DNA from: an uncultured Saprospiraceae bacterium
GTDB taxonomy: Bacteria > Bacteroidota > Bacteroidia > Chitinophagales > Saprospiraceae
Direction: 5' to 3'
Length of the DNA stretch: 9,378 nucleotides
Assembly: GCA_937959375.1 (NCBI GenBank)
Contig: CALGLS010000190.1
Span: 1 to 9,378, forward strand
Positions 1 to 6,870 of this stretch are shown in pieces; the first letter of the stretch is position 1; every line of letters begins with the position of its first letter. Made by a program: the position numbers and the translations under genes. Below the pieces are notes generated by a model. It was given only the letters and a program-made list of their open reading frames with translations. It was not told the DNA's origin and made no database searches.

Positions 1-385
1 GTCCGTAATGTTCTTCTGGTTTGCCTTCTTTTGTTATTCGCATCATTTTATAATAACCGACTTCATAGGCGACATCTTCTGAATGAATTCTATGCTCAAA
101 CTGAAACTCAAGTTGGTGCTTTAGTTTATCTTCTCTGTTAAAGTTTTTCTGAATTCCCGCTCTGAATACTTCTCCCATTTTAATCCCTCCCCACTTCGTT
201 ACGCGTAGCACCTCTTCGGTATGCAAAGAGATGTACTGCTCCGCATCGTAATTTGCATAAGCTTCTTTGAAGGGTTCCCAGACTTGTTCGTCTATTTCTT
301 TGGAGAAGTCTGGTTTGGTTTCGCTTTGGGCGAAGATGGAGATACTGAGAAGTAATAGGCTAAGGAGTATTATTATCTTTTTCAT
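1..385 (-). CDS. exported SnoaL/DUF4440-like protein, N-terminal part (runs off left edge)
   Basis: The frame is open from an ATG at 385 to the window edge, giving 128 residues and no stop. Residues 1-19 are a classic signal peptide: MKK, then an Ile/Leu-rich core, ending in SIFA before Q20. The mature part has the pattern of small NTF2-fold proteins: W36-P38 'VWEPFKEAYANYDAEQYISLHTEE', a helix leading into 'VLRVTKWGG', then 'HRIHSEDVAYEVGYYKM' and a following 'EGKPEEHYG' strand turn. This resembles SnoaL-like/DUF4440 domains, which are often annotated as hypothetical or ketosteroid-isomerase-like; no catalytic role can be assigned. Location is inferred to be periplasmic or extracellular. The start is chosen because the signal peptide begins there and a terminator hairpin lies just upstream. 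Only 28 nt separate that hairpin's T-run from the ATG, so the promoter is not obvious. The missing C-terminus would probably add only a few strands. Family call is moderate; that it is a real exported protein is fairly sure. Confidence 0.75.
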   Translation of the reverse strand, partial: MKKIIILLSLLLLSISIFAQSETKPDFSKEIDEQVWEPFKEAYANYDAEQYISLHTEEVLRVTKWGGIKMGEVFRAGIQKNFNREDKLKHQLEFQFEHRIHSEDVAYEVGYYKMMRITKEGKPEEHYG

Positions 386-413
386 GGTAAGGGTGGATTG
401 TTTGTATAAAGAT

Positions 414-450
414 AAAAAAAGCCATCATTAGTTTTTCAACTGATGATGGC
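414..450 (-). terminator. intrinsic terminator downstream of glyS (possibly bidirectional)
   Basis: Read on the minus strand, a hairpin at 450-421 has a 13-bp stem (GCCATCAT paired with ATGATGGC, one C/A mismatch, then four more pairs) closed by a GAAA loop. Seven T follow at 420-414. Read on the plus strand, the mismatch becomes a T.G pair and TTTT follows at 451-454, so it could also stop plus-strand transcription. No plus-strand gene lies to its left, so its main job is presumably to end the leftward prfC-glyS transcript. It sits in the leader of the small exported-protein gene that starts at 385. Confidence 0.82.
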
Positions 451-472
451 TTTTAATATTTGTTTGATGTTT

Positions 473-564
473 AGTGTCTCGGATTTGCGGATCTTTGATG
501 TGAAGTGAGTGTCTCGGATTTGCGAATCTTTGATGTGCGAAATAGTGTCTCAGCTCAGCAATCT
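473..564. repeat. 35-36 bp intergenic tandem repeat, about 2.6 copies
   Basis: AGTGTCTC starts at 473, 508 and 544. The first two units share 31 nearly identical bases (AGTGTCTCGGATTTGCG, then ATCTTTGATGTG with a single G/A change). The third unit keeps AGTGTCTC and CAATCT but is degenerate between them. Each full unit contains a small inverted motif (GATT TGCG AATC in unit 2). It lies between the glyS stop and the terminator, so it would be in the 3' part of the glyS transcript. No protein can be supported here. Function is unknown; it may be a degenerate intergenic repeat family. Confidence 0.7.
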
Positions 565-663
565 CCGAAAACTTCGTTTGGGAGCTTACTGATCTTTAAC
601 TCGCGGATGAGAATAACAAATTGAGCGACGTACACTCTGGGTGAAGGCGAAGAACACCTCGTC

Positions 664-2211
664 CTAAAACAACTGACGCATATCAATCTTTTTCAACACA
701 ATTTCTTCAACCTGATCAATGGAAATTCGCTCTTGCTTCAATGTATCTCTATCACGGATCGTCACCATATTGTCGTCTAAAGTTTCGAAATCGATGGTGA
801 TGCAATATGGCGTACCGATTGCATCCTGACGACGGTAGCGCTTACCGATCGCATCCTTTTCATCGTACTGACAGTTGAACGAGAATTTGATTTTATCAAA
901 AATCTCACGTGCTTTAGATGTCAATTCCTCTTTGTTTTTCAGTAAGGGCAACACTGCACATTTTATAGGCGCAAGTGCCGGATGCAATTTCAATACTCTA
1001 CGAGTTGAATCTTTTCCGTCTGCATCAGGAACTGTTTCGTCTTGTAAAGCAGTAGACAAGGTTGCCAAAAACATTCGATCCAAACCGATGGAAGTTTCCA
1101 TTACATAGGGCACATAACTTTCGTTCAACTCAGGGTCAAAGTACTGTATTTTTCTACCTGACATCTCTTGGTGTTGCGTCAAGTCAAAATCAGTTCGTGA
1201 GTGCACACCTTCCAATTCTCTAAATCCAAATGGAAATTCAAATTCGATATCTAGTGCTGCATCAGCATAGTGTGCTAATTTTTCGTGATCATGAAAGCGC
1301 AACTTGCTTGCTGGATGCAACGCTTGGTGCCATTTCATTCGAGCTTCCTTCCAGTGTTCATACCATTCTTTCTGTGTACCAGGGCGAATGAAAAATTGCA
1401 TTTCCATTTGTTCAAACTCACGCATTCTGAAAATAAACTGTCTTGCAACAATCTCATTTCTAAATGCCTTACCAATTTGTGCGATACCAAAAGGAATTTT
1501 TTGACGCGTTGATTTTTGTACATTCAAGAAGTTCACAAAAATACCTTGTGCTGTTTCAGGACGTAAGTACAATTTACCTGCTTCTCCAGCGATGGTTCCC
1601 AACTGCGTATTAAACATCAAGTTGAATTGACGTACGTCAGTCCACTCTCTTGAACCACATTCTGGACAAGCGATTTCTAACTCTTCGATCAGCGCTTTTA
1701 CATCTTCTAAGTCTTCGTTTGTCAACGAAGTATTCAGACGCGTCAAGATTGATTTAGATTTCTCTAAATAACCCATTACTCGTGGGTTGGTCGTTTTGAA
1801 TTCTTCCTCATTAAAGGCATCTCCAAAACGCTTTCTCGCTTTTTCGATTTCTTTATTTGCTTTCTTCATCACCTTATTCTCCACATACTCTTCTACCAAC
1901 TGATCCGCGCGGTATCGTTTGTTCGACTGTTTGTTATCGATCATTGGATCATTAAACGCATCAACGTGACCAGATGCTTTCCATGTTTTTGGATGCATGA
2001 AAATAGCAGCGTCAATCCCTACTATGTTTTCATTCATTTGCACCATTGATTTCCACCAATATTCTTTGATGTTCTTTTTTAGTTCTGATCCGTAAGGTCC
2101 GTAGTCATATACTGCAGCAAGGCCATCATACACTTCACTTGATTGGAAGATGAATCCGTATTCTTTACTGTGTGCTACAACTTTTTTGAATTGGTCGTCT
2201 TGATTTGCCAT
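664..2211 (-). CDS. glyS: glycyl-tRNA synthetase, alpha2 (single-chain) type
   Basis: Cytoplasmic class II aminoacyl-tRNA synthetase that joins glycine to tRNA-Gly with ATP. At 515 residues it is the homodimeric type also found in eukaryotes, archaea and many bacteria, not the separate GlyQ/GlyS alpha2beta2 enzyme of E. coli. Visible landmarks are the N-terminal 'SSEVYDGLAAVYDYGP' (24-39), 'ASGHVDAFNDPM' (79-90), 'RPETAQGIFVNF' (217-228), class II motif 2 with FRNE (250-253) and 'FRMREFEQME' (261-270), motif 3 'ETSIGLDRM' (372-380), and the anticodon-binding domain from about 415 to the end. A charged helical insertion spans about 96-180, followed by CPEC (182-185). The ATG at 2211 fits the family N-terminus. 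An A-rich stretch (AAAAGAAAAAA) precedes it instead of a Shine-Dalgarno site. prfC ends 117 bp upstream on the same strand, so co-transcription is possible. The 117-bp gap holds a 5-bp GC hairpin (2228-2240). No T-box or glycine riboswitch is visible. Confidence 0.97.
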   Translation of the reverse strand: MANQDDQFKKVVAHSKEYGFIFQSSEVYDGLAAVYDYGPYGSELKKNIKEYWWKSMVQMNENIVGIDAAIFMHPKTWKASGHVDAFNDPMIDNKQSNKRYRADQLVEEYVENKVMKKANKEIEKARKRFGDAFNEEEFKTTNPRVMGYLEKSKSILTRLNTSLTNEDLEDVKALIEELEIACPECGSREWTDVRQFNLMFNTQLGTIAGEAGKLYLRPETAQGIFVNFLNVQKSTRQKIPFGIAQIGKAFRNEIVARQFIFRMREFEQMEMQFFIRPGTQKEWYEHWKEARMKWHQALHPASKLRFHDHEKLAHYADAALDIEFEFPFGFRELEGVHSRTDFDLTQHQEMSGRKIQYFDPELNESYVPYVMETSIGLDRMFLATLSTALQDETVPDADGKDSTRRVLKLHPALAPIKCAVLPLLKNKEELTSKAREIFDKIKFSFNCQYDEKDAIGKRYRRQDAIGTPYCITIDFETLDDNMVTIRDRDTLKQERISIDQVEEIVLKKIDMRQLF

Positions 2212-2328
2212 TTTTTTCTTTTATCAGAGGGCGATGCCCTAATGTTAATGATCGATCCCTTTGAAGGAAACTATATTTTTATTCCTGTTTTTTCATTGGT
2301 CGTTGGGCGTACACCCTTCGTCTGCTTT

Positions 2329-3909
2329 CTAAAATTCACTCTTAAAATGAAACTCCATTTCTGGAAAATTCTCTTGAGCCATTTTTAGCATCCATGCCGA
2401 CTCGGCTAGGAAAACGGGTTTGCCATCTTTATCTATTGCCATGTCCCTTTTTCTTTTGTCAAGAAATTCCTTCATTAGTGCTTTGTCTTCTGTATGAATC
2501 CAACAGGCTTTATGCAAATTGAGTTGGTCATAAGTACAAGAAGCACCGTATTCATGTTTCAAACGATATTGAATAACATCAAACTGCAGTGCACCTACCG
2601 TGCCGATAATCTTTCGATTATTTAATTGGCGGGTGAAAAGTTGCGCAACTCCCTCGTCCATTAACTGATCGATTCCTTTTGCTAATTGTTTTGACTTCAG
2701 AGGATCAGCATTATTGACATATCGGAATTGCTCCGGAGAAAAACTTGGGACACCTTTAAAATTAAGCACTTCTCCTTCTGTCAACGAATCTCCGATTTTA
2801 AAGTTTCCAGAATCGTATAAACCTACTATATCTCCGGGATAAGCCTCGTCAACCACTGATTTCTTTTCTGCCATGAAGGCGGTTGGGTTTGAGAACTTTA
2901 TCTTCTTTTTATTTCGGACGTGTAGGTAATTGGTATTTCGTTCAAACTTACCAGAGCAAATTCGAAGGAAAGCAATACGGTCACGGTGCTTAGGGTCCAT
3001 GTTGGCATGAATCTTAAAAATAAAACCAGAAAATTTATCTTCAGTAGGTTCTACTGTTCGTTCTTCGGTATCCCGTGCTAGTGGCGTTGGCGCAATTTCG
3101 ACAAAGCAATCTAGCAATTCCTTTACACCAAAATTATTAATGGCAGAACCAAAAAATACTGGAGAAAGTTTCCCGTCAAGGTATTCTTGTTTATTGAATT
3201 CAGGATAAACTTCTTCAATCAGATGCACTTCTTCTCGTAGTTCCTTCGCAGGTCCTTCATCTACATATTTTTCTAGATCAGGGTTTGACAAATCTGTAAA
3301 TTCGATTAGGTCATCCGACGTTTGCTTTCCGTGTGGACTAAAAAGGTTGAGTTTCTTTTCGTATCGGTTGTACACCCCTTTAAAACGCTGTCCCATTCCG
3401 ATTGGCCAACTCAGTGGCGTGACACGAAGTTTGAGTTTTTGTTCAACTTCATCCAACAAATCAAATCCATCTAAACCTTCACGGTCTAGCTTGTTGATGA
3501 AAACGATGATCGGTGTATTTCGCATTCTGCAAACTTCTACCAATCTTTCGGTTTGAGCCTCCACTCCTTTTGCAACATCAATCACCACAATCACTGAATC
3601 CACAGCTGTAAGCGTTCGATAGGTATCTTCTGCAAAATCTTTGTGACCAGGTGTATCTAGAATATTGATCTTTTTGTTTCTGTAGTCAAAAGCCATTACG
3701 GAAGTAGCCACCGAGATTCCTCTTTGTCGCTCAATCTCCATAAAATCGGAAGTTGCGCCACGTTTAATCTTATTCGACTTTACAGCACCCGCTATTTGGA
3801 TGGCACCCCCGAAGAGCAAAAGCTTCTCGGTAAGGGTCGTTTTTCCTGCATCTGGGTGACTGACGATACCGAAAGTTCTACGTTTTTCTATTTCTGATAT
3901 TATACTCAC
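2329..3909 (-). CDS. prfC: peptide chain release factor 3 (RF3)
   Basis: Translational GTPase that removes RF1/RF2 from the ribosome after peptide release, acting in the cytoplasm. The 526-residue length matches RF3. GTP-binding motifs are in order: G1 'SHPDAGKTT' (17-25), the switch I 'QRGISV' (62-67), G3 'DTPGH' (85-89) and G4 'NKLD' (139-142). The RF3-type N-terminus '[20 protein letters not shown]' and the C-terminal '[19 protein letters not shown]' separate it from EF-G, LepA and TypA. The start codon is GTG (3909-3907). Upstream the frame reads back to a TAA at 3963-3961 with no ATG, GTG or TTG between, so GTG is the only usual start available. No good Shine-Dalgarno site sits at normal spacing; an AGGAG lies about 30 nt too far upstream. 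It is divergent from the SulP gene and leads into glyS on the same strand. Confidence 0.97.
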   Translation of the reverse strand: MSIISEIEKRRTFGIVSHPDAGKTTLTEKLLLFGGAIQIAGAVKSNKIKRGATSDFMEIERQRGISVATSVMAFDYRNKKINILDTPGHKDFAEDTYRTLTAVDSVIVVIDVAKGVEAQTERLVEVCRMRNTPIIVFINKLDREGLDGFDLLDEVEQKLKLRVTPLSWPIGMGQRFKGVYNRYEKKLNLFSPHGKQTSDDLIEFTDLSNPDLEKYVDEGPAKELREEVHLIEEVYPEFNKQEYLDGKLSPVFFGSAINNFGVKELLDCFVEIAPTPLARDTEERTVEPTEDKFSGFIFKIHANMDPKHRDRIAFLRICSGKFERNTNYLHVRNKKKIKFSNPTAFMAEKKSVVDEAYPGDIVGLYDSGNFKIGDSLTEGEVLNFKGVPSFSPEQFRYVNNADPLKSKQLAKGIDQLMDEGVAQLFTRQLNNRKIIGTVGALQFDVIQYRLKHEYGASCTYDQLNLHKACWIHTEDKALMKEFLDKRKRDMAIDKDGKPVFLAESAWMLKMAQENFPEMEFHFKSEF

Positions 3910-3992
3910 TCTATTGATTTTGAGTTTAAGGCCTGTTTCTCCTAGTAAATCTTTAAAACATTAGGTTTTGAATAGTCCTTTGTTATATTGCC

Positions 3993-4008
3993 TGTCCAAG
4001 ATAGGACA
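3993..4008. other. small inverted repeat TGTCC/GGACA
   Basis: Perfect 5-bp arms TGTCC (3993-3997) and GGACA (4004-4008) around a 6-nt loop, about 85 bp upstream of the prfC start. It could be an operator or a leader hairpin for prfC. It has no T-run, so it is not a terminator. It could also be chance. Confidence 0.35.
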
Positions 4009-4013
4009 CACTA

Positions 4014-4038
4014 AAATTTGCGTTAAACGCTTAAATTT
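4014..4038. promoter_or_regulatory. palindrome GCGTTaAACGC flanked by AAATTT, possible operator
   Basis: A perfect 5+1+5 palindrome (4020-4030) is flanked by AAATTT on the left (4014-4019) and AAATTT on the right (4033-4038), giving near two-fold symmetry. It lies in the divergent region about 110 bp from the prfC start and 300 bp from the SulP start. Symmetric AT-flanked sites like this are typical of dimeric regulator operators. No regulator gene is in the window, so the role is inference. Confidence 0.4.
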
Positions 4039-4112
4039 CATTTAACTGAGCCGCAAAGGTAATTAAACTAAAAAGAGTGAACAATATTCTGGATTTAGAA
4101 TTACACGTAAGA

Positions 4113-4262
4113 GTATGTTTAAAATTTTAAAGAATTGAAAATCAGCAGTTTGCTGGTTCTGACAATAAATAGAAGAAGGAGTTTAGCAAGCTAAACGACT
4201 GAGTTAATTTGAAGTCAGGTTCCCAAAATTCTAGTTTTCAGGAAATTACAATTTATACGTAC
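4113..4262 (+). repeat. 150-bp dispersed structured repeat, copy 1 (upstream of SulP gene)
   Basis: This matches 8193-8342 without gaps over 150 bp with 12 mismatches (92%). Its ends are imperfect inverted repeats: GTATGTTTAAA at the left, and the complement of the right end reads GTACGTATAAA. Inside are nested complementary pairs: CTGAC (4159-4163) with GTCAG (4214-4218), and a perfect 7-bp hairpin GTTTAGC AA GCTAAAC (4181-4196). The strand is given as plus because a change in the other copy keeps pairing only in plus-strand RNA. It ends 66 bp before the SulP start, so it may be in that gene's leader if transcription starts upstream. It has no coding potential. It could be a MITE-like non-autonomous element or a structured RNA element. 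Confidence 0.85.
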
Positions 4263-4328
4263 GCTAAGGTCCTATTTATTAAGGAAGTTCTTTTAAATAC
4301 TGCCTTCTAACAGAATTAGCAATAAAAT

Positions 4329-6629
4329 ATGTCTTTAAACCTTCCTCATGCTCCCCCTAAAGCAGGCTTTAAGGGGCTAATCCAGAATTGGCGATCTGAT
4401 TTTTTGGCTGCAATTAGTGTTTCGTTAGTGGCCTTGCCCTTAGGGCTTGGAGTAGCAGTTGCTTCCGGGGTACCTCCTATTTCGGGCGTTCTATCAGCGA
4501 TCATAGGTGGAATTGTGGTAACACTCTTTAGAGGTAGTCACCTAGCCATTAATGGACCTGCTGCTGGTTTGATTGCCGTTATCTTGTCTGCGATCATAAG
4601 TTTAGATGACGGTTCAGGCAAAACATTGAACTATGTAATGGCTGCGATCTGTATTGCTGGGGCTTTGCAAGTATTGATGGGTTTGTTGAAGCTGGGGCGA
4701 ATCGCAGAGTTGATTCCCTCTTCTGTCATTCAAGGAGTGATGGTGGCCATAGGTATCATTATTTTTTCGAGTCAGATGCACGTAGCCATGGGCACCACAT
4801 CTACAGCTACTAATACCGTTGGCAGGTTACTAGACGTTTTTAAACAGATACCCAATATCAATCCTTTTATCTTTTTGATTTCATTTTTGGGAGTGGTCCT
4901 TTTGGTGGTTATCCCAAAAATAAAATGGCGAATTTTTCAATTCTTTCCAGCATCACTTTGGGTACTGCTTGCATCCATTCCGTTCGTATATCTTTTCAAT
5001 TTTTTTGAAGGACATGATATTTCCTTTTTAGGAAAAGACTATCATGTTGGCCCTGAGTATTTGATTAATATTTTGGGAGAAGGATACAAACCTCTTCCCA
5101 ACTTTTGGGACAACATGTTTAACATCATTGCTCAAATTAAAGCTGTTTTAATCTATCCCGATTTTTCTCGAGCGAATAGCGCTGAATTTTGGGTAGCCGT
5201 CCTTTCTATTTGGATCATCGCTTCTATTCAAACTTTAGCTATGGCTAAAGCCGTTGACAAACTCGATCCATACAAACGCAAGTCAGATCTCAATAAAGAT
5301 TTAATTGGTGTTGGTCTTGGTACTATGGTTGCAGGTGCCATTGGTGGTTTGCCGATCATTACGGTTATCGTGCGAAGTACCGTCAACATTCATAATAATG
5401 CAAAAACGAAATGGTCTAATTTTTATCATGGTTTGCTGTTGATTGTATTCCTTATACTTTTGGCACCAGCCATTCAAAAAGTACCACTAGCAGCATTGGC
5501 CGCAATTTTAGTTTACATTGGTTTCAAGCTTGCCTCTCCAAAAGTTTTTGAACAAATCAGCGCATTAGGTTTTGAGCAGTTGTTGTTTATGATCGCAACG
5601 ACTGTCATTACGCTTTACACCGATCTTTTGTGGGGAATGCTTGGAGGTACTTTATTGACCTTCCTTGTTCACGCATTACTAGCTCGAGTACCACTGAAAA
5701 CTTTTTTCAAAATGGCCTTCAATGCCAAACCTGAAGTGGAGCAACAGGCAGATGGAACATACCAGATCGAAGTTAAGGGAATTGCCAATTTTATGGTGGT
5801 TCCAAAAATCAACCGAATACTAGAAAATATTCCAAATGGTAGCCAGGTCAACATCAACATGAAAGAAGCACGATTGATTGGACTTACTTTTATGGAAAGT
5901 ATTATCAACTTTTTGAAAGACCAAACCAACAGTGGTGGTAAGGTAACATTTAGTGGTCTTGAAAATCACATTTCTACCTCTTCGCACAATCGAGCGCTAA
6001 AGATTTTGACGACTCCAATTGCGCAGGATCTTTCGCCTCGTCAGGTTGCCTTACAAAACATGGCCGATGAAAATGGTTTCAATTTCACGAGTAAGGTAGA
6101 TTGGAATACTTCTTATCTACGCAATTTCCACTTCTTTGAAATTCGACCAATTGAACGAAAAGAAAATTGTATCACTGGCCAATTCAAAGATACTGGTATC
6201 AAATGGGAAATGGCAGACGTGACCTTCAATGAAGGAGCTGGTCTTGCTTCTGAAGTTTTTCACTCTACGGTACTCGTCGCTTTTATACCAAAAGATCTTC
6301 CTAATTTCATTTTAGAAAAAGAAGGTTTGTTTGACAAAATATTTGACCGCATCATGGCTTTCTCAGGTTACAACGATATTGACTTTCAGCTGTACACCAA
6401 CTTCTCAAAAAAGTTCTTATTGATGGGTGACGATGAAAAAGCAATTAAAGAATTTTTCAATAAGGATCTAGTTTACTTCCTTGAGCATGATGACGTTTAC
6501 CACATTGAAAGTAATGGTGAGGCTTTATTGATTTTCAAGAAATTGAAATTAGCGAATAGTGAAAAAGCTTTGAATATTTTGAAATACTCTAGTAACATTA
6601 CTAAGAAGATTTTGGCGAATCGAGCGTAA
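4329..6629 (+). CDS. SulP-family inorganic anion permease with degenerate STAS and an extra C-terminal domain
   Basis: A 766-residue inner-membrane anion transporter of the SulP (SLC26) family. Substrate is not determinable here; sulfate and bicarbonate are the usual candidates. The membrane part covers about 24-455, with roughly 12-14 hydrophobic segments. Family signatures are 'VSLVALPLGLGVAVASG' (31-47), 'INGPAAGL' (74-81), 'SSVIQGVMVAIGI' (131-143), and 'LNKDLIGVGLGT...GGLPIITVIVRSTVN' (321-353). A STAS-like domain follows (about 478-560), but the usual DSSG-type turn is replaced by 'EARLIGLTFMES' (513-524). About 200 further residues (565-766) are not STAS. They contain 'GYNDIDFQLYTNFSKKFLL' (680-698) and 'GDDEKAIKEFF' (700-710), a pattern I recall from uncharacterised membrane-associated proteins. 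No carbonic anhydrase fusion is present. The ATG follows an A-rich AATAAAAT. The gene has its own terminator at 6691-6728 and looks monocistronic. Confidence 0.92.
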   Translation: MSLNLPHAPPKAGFKGLIQNWRSDFLAAISVSLVALPLGLGVAVASGVPPISGVLSAIIGGIVVTLFRGSHLAINGPAAGLIAVILSAIISLDDGSGKTLNYVMAAICIAGALQVLMGLLKLGRIAELIPSSVIQGVMVAIGIIIFSSQMHVAMGTTSTATNTVGRLLDVFKQIPNINPFIFLISFLGVVLLVVIPKIKWRIFQFFPASLWVLLASIPFVYLFNFFEGHDISFLGKDYHVGPEYLINILGEGYKPLPNFWDNMFNIIAQIKAVLIYPDFSRANSAEFWVAVLSIWIIASIQTLAMAKAVDKLDPYKRKSDLNKDLIGVGLGTMVAGAIGGLPIITVIVRSTVNIHNNAKTKWSNFYHGLLLIVFLILLAPAIQKVPLAALAAILVYIGFKLASPKVFEQISALGFEQLLFMIATTVITLYTDLLWGMLGGTLLTFLVHALLARVPLKTFFKMAFNAKPEVEQQADGTYQIEVKGIANFMVVPKINRILENIPNGSQVNINMKEARLIGLTFMESIINFLKDQTNSGGKVTFSGLENHISTSSHNRALKILTTPIAQDLSPRQVALQNMADENGFNFTSKVDWNTSYLRNFHFFEIRPIERKENCITGQFKDTGIKWEMADVTFNEGAGLASEVFHSTVLVAFIPKDLPNFILEKEGLFDKIFDRIMAFSGYNDIDFQLYTNFSKKFLLMGDDEKAIKEFFNKDLVYFLEHDDVYHIESNGEALLIFKKLKLANSEKALNILKYSSNITKKILANRA

Positions 6630-6690
6630 GCATCGAAACAACATCTAATTCAGAATATAATCGTAACGAAAATTCACGCAACCGATATTG

Positions 6691-6728
6691 AAAGATCATT
6701 GAGCCAAGTTTACTCAATGATCTTTTTT
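6691..6728 (+). terminator. intrinsic terminator of the SulP gene
   Basis: A perfect 13-bp stem, AAAGATCATTGAG (6691-6703) with CTCAATGATCTTT (6713-6725), has a 9-nt loop and a T-run through 6728. It lies 61 bp after the SulP stop. The A-run at the left base would give it some activity on the other strand, but no minus-strand gene needs it. Confidence 0.9.
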
Positions 6729-6870
6729 CTTTAATCAAGCATGTCTGTTCTTGGACTAAGAAAAATTAAAATAGTGCTATAATTTCTAAACAAAACATTC
6801 TACTTTCGTTTTATCATATTGAAGTTCTTATAAAACAATCTTCTATTATATTTTTTTTGAAAAATAAATT

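Larger units (their letters stand above)
3910..4328. promoter_or_regulatory. 419-bp divergent intergenic region between prfC and the SulP gene
   Basis: No gene is visible here. The promoters for leftward prfC and rightward SulP must lie in or near this stretch, but no convincing Bacteroidota promoter pair (TTG, then TAnnTTTG about 19 bp on) was found in either direction. Contents from left to right are a TGTCC/GGACA hairpin (3993-4008), an 11-bp palindrome inside AAATTT arms (4014-4038), an AT-rich spacer, and copy 1 of the 150-bp repeat (4113-4262). The last 66 bp before the SulP ATG are AT-rich with an A-rich run before the start. Confidence 0.5.

Noticed and set aside
473..564. Possible CRISPR-like array
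   Set aside because: The units are contiguous with no unique spacers, number fewer than three, and no cas gene is nearby.
875..1108. Open frame on the plus strand opposite glyS
   Set aside because: It lies wholly inside a conserved synthetase gene on the other strand, and its translation has no family resemblance.
629..2314. Shared CGTACAC just beyond both the glyS (629-635) and prfC (2308-2314) stops
   Set aside because: Only 7 bases are identical, with poor matching around them; chance is a fair explanation.
2212..2328. T-box or glycine riboswitch ahead of glyS
   Set aside because: No T-box sequence, specifier loop or tandem glycine aptamer pattern is visible in the 117-bp gap.
6630..6870. 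Promoter of the secreted propeller gene (TACTTTCG near 6801)
   Set aside because: It is close to TAnnTTTG but no TTG lies about 19 bp upstream, and the region is too AT-rich to trust a single partial match.
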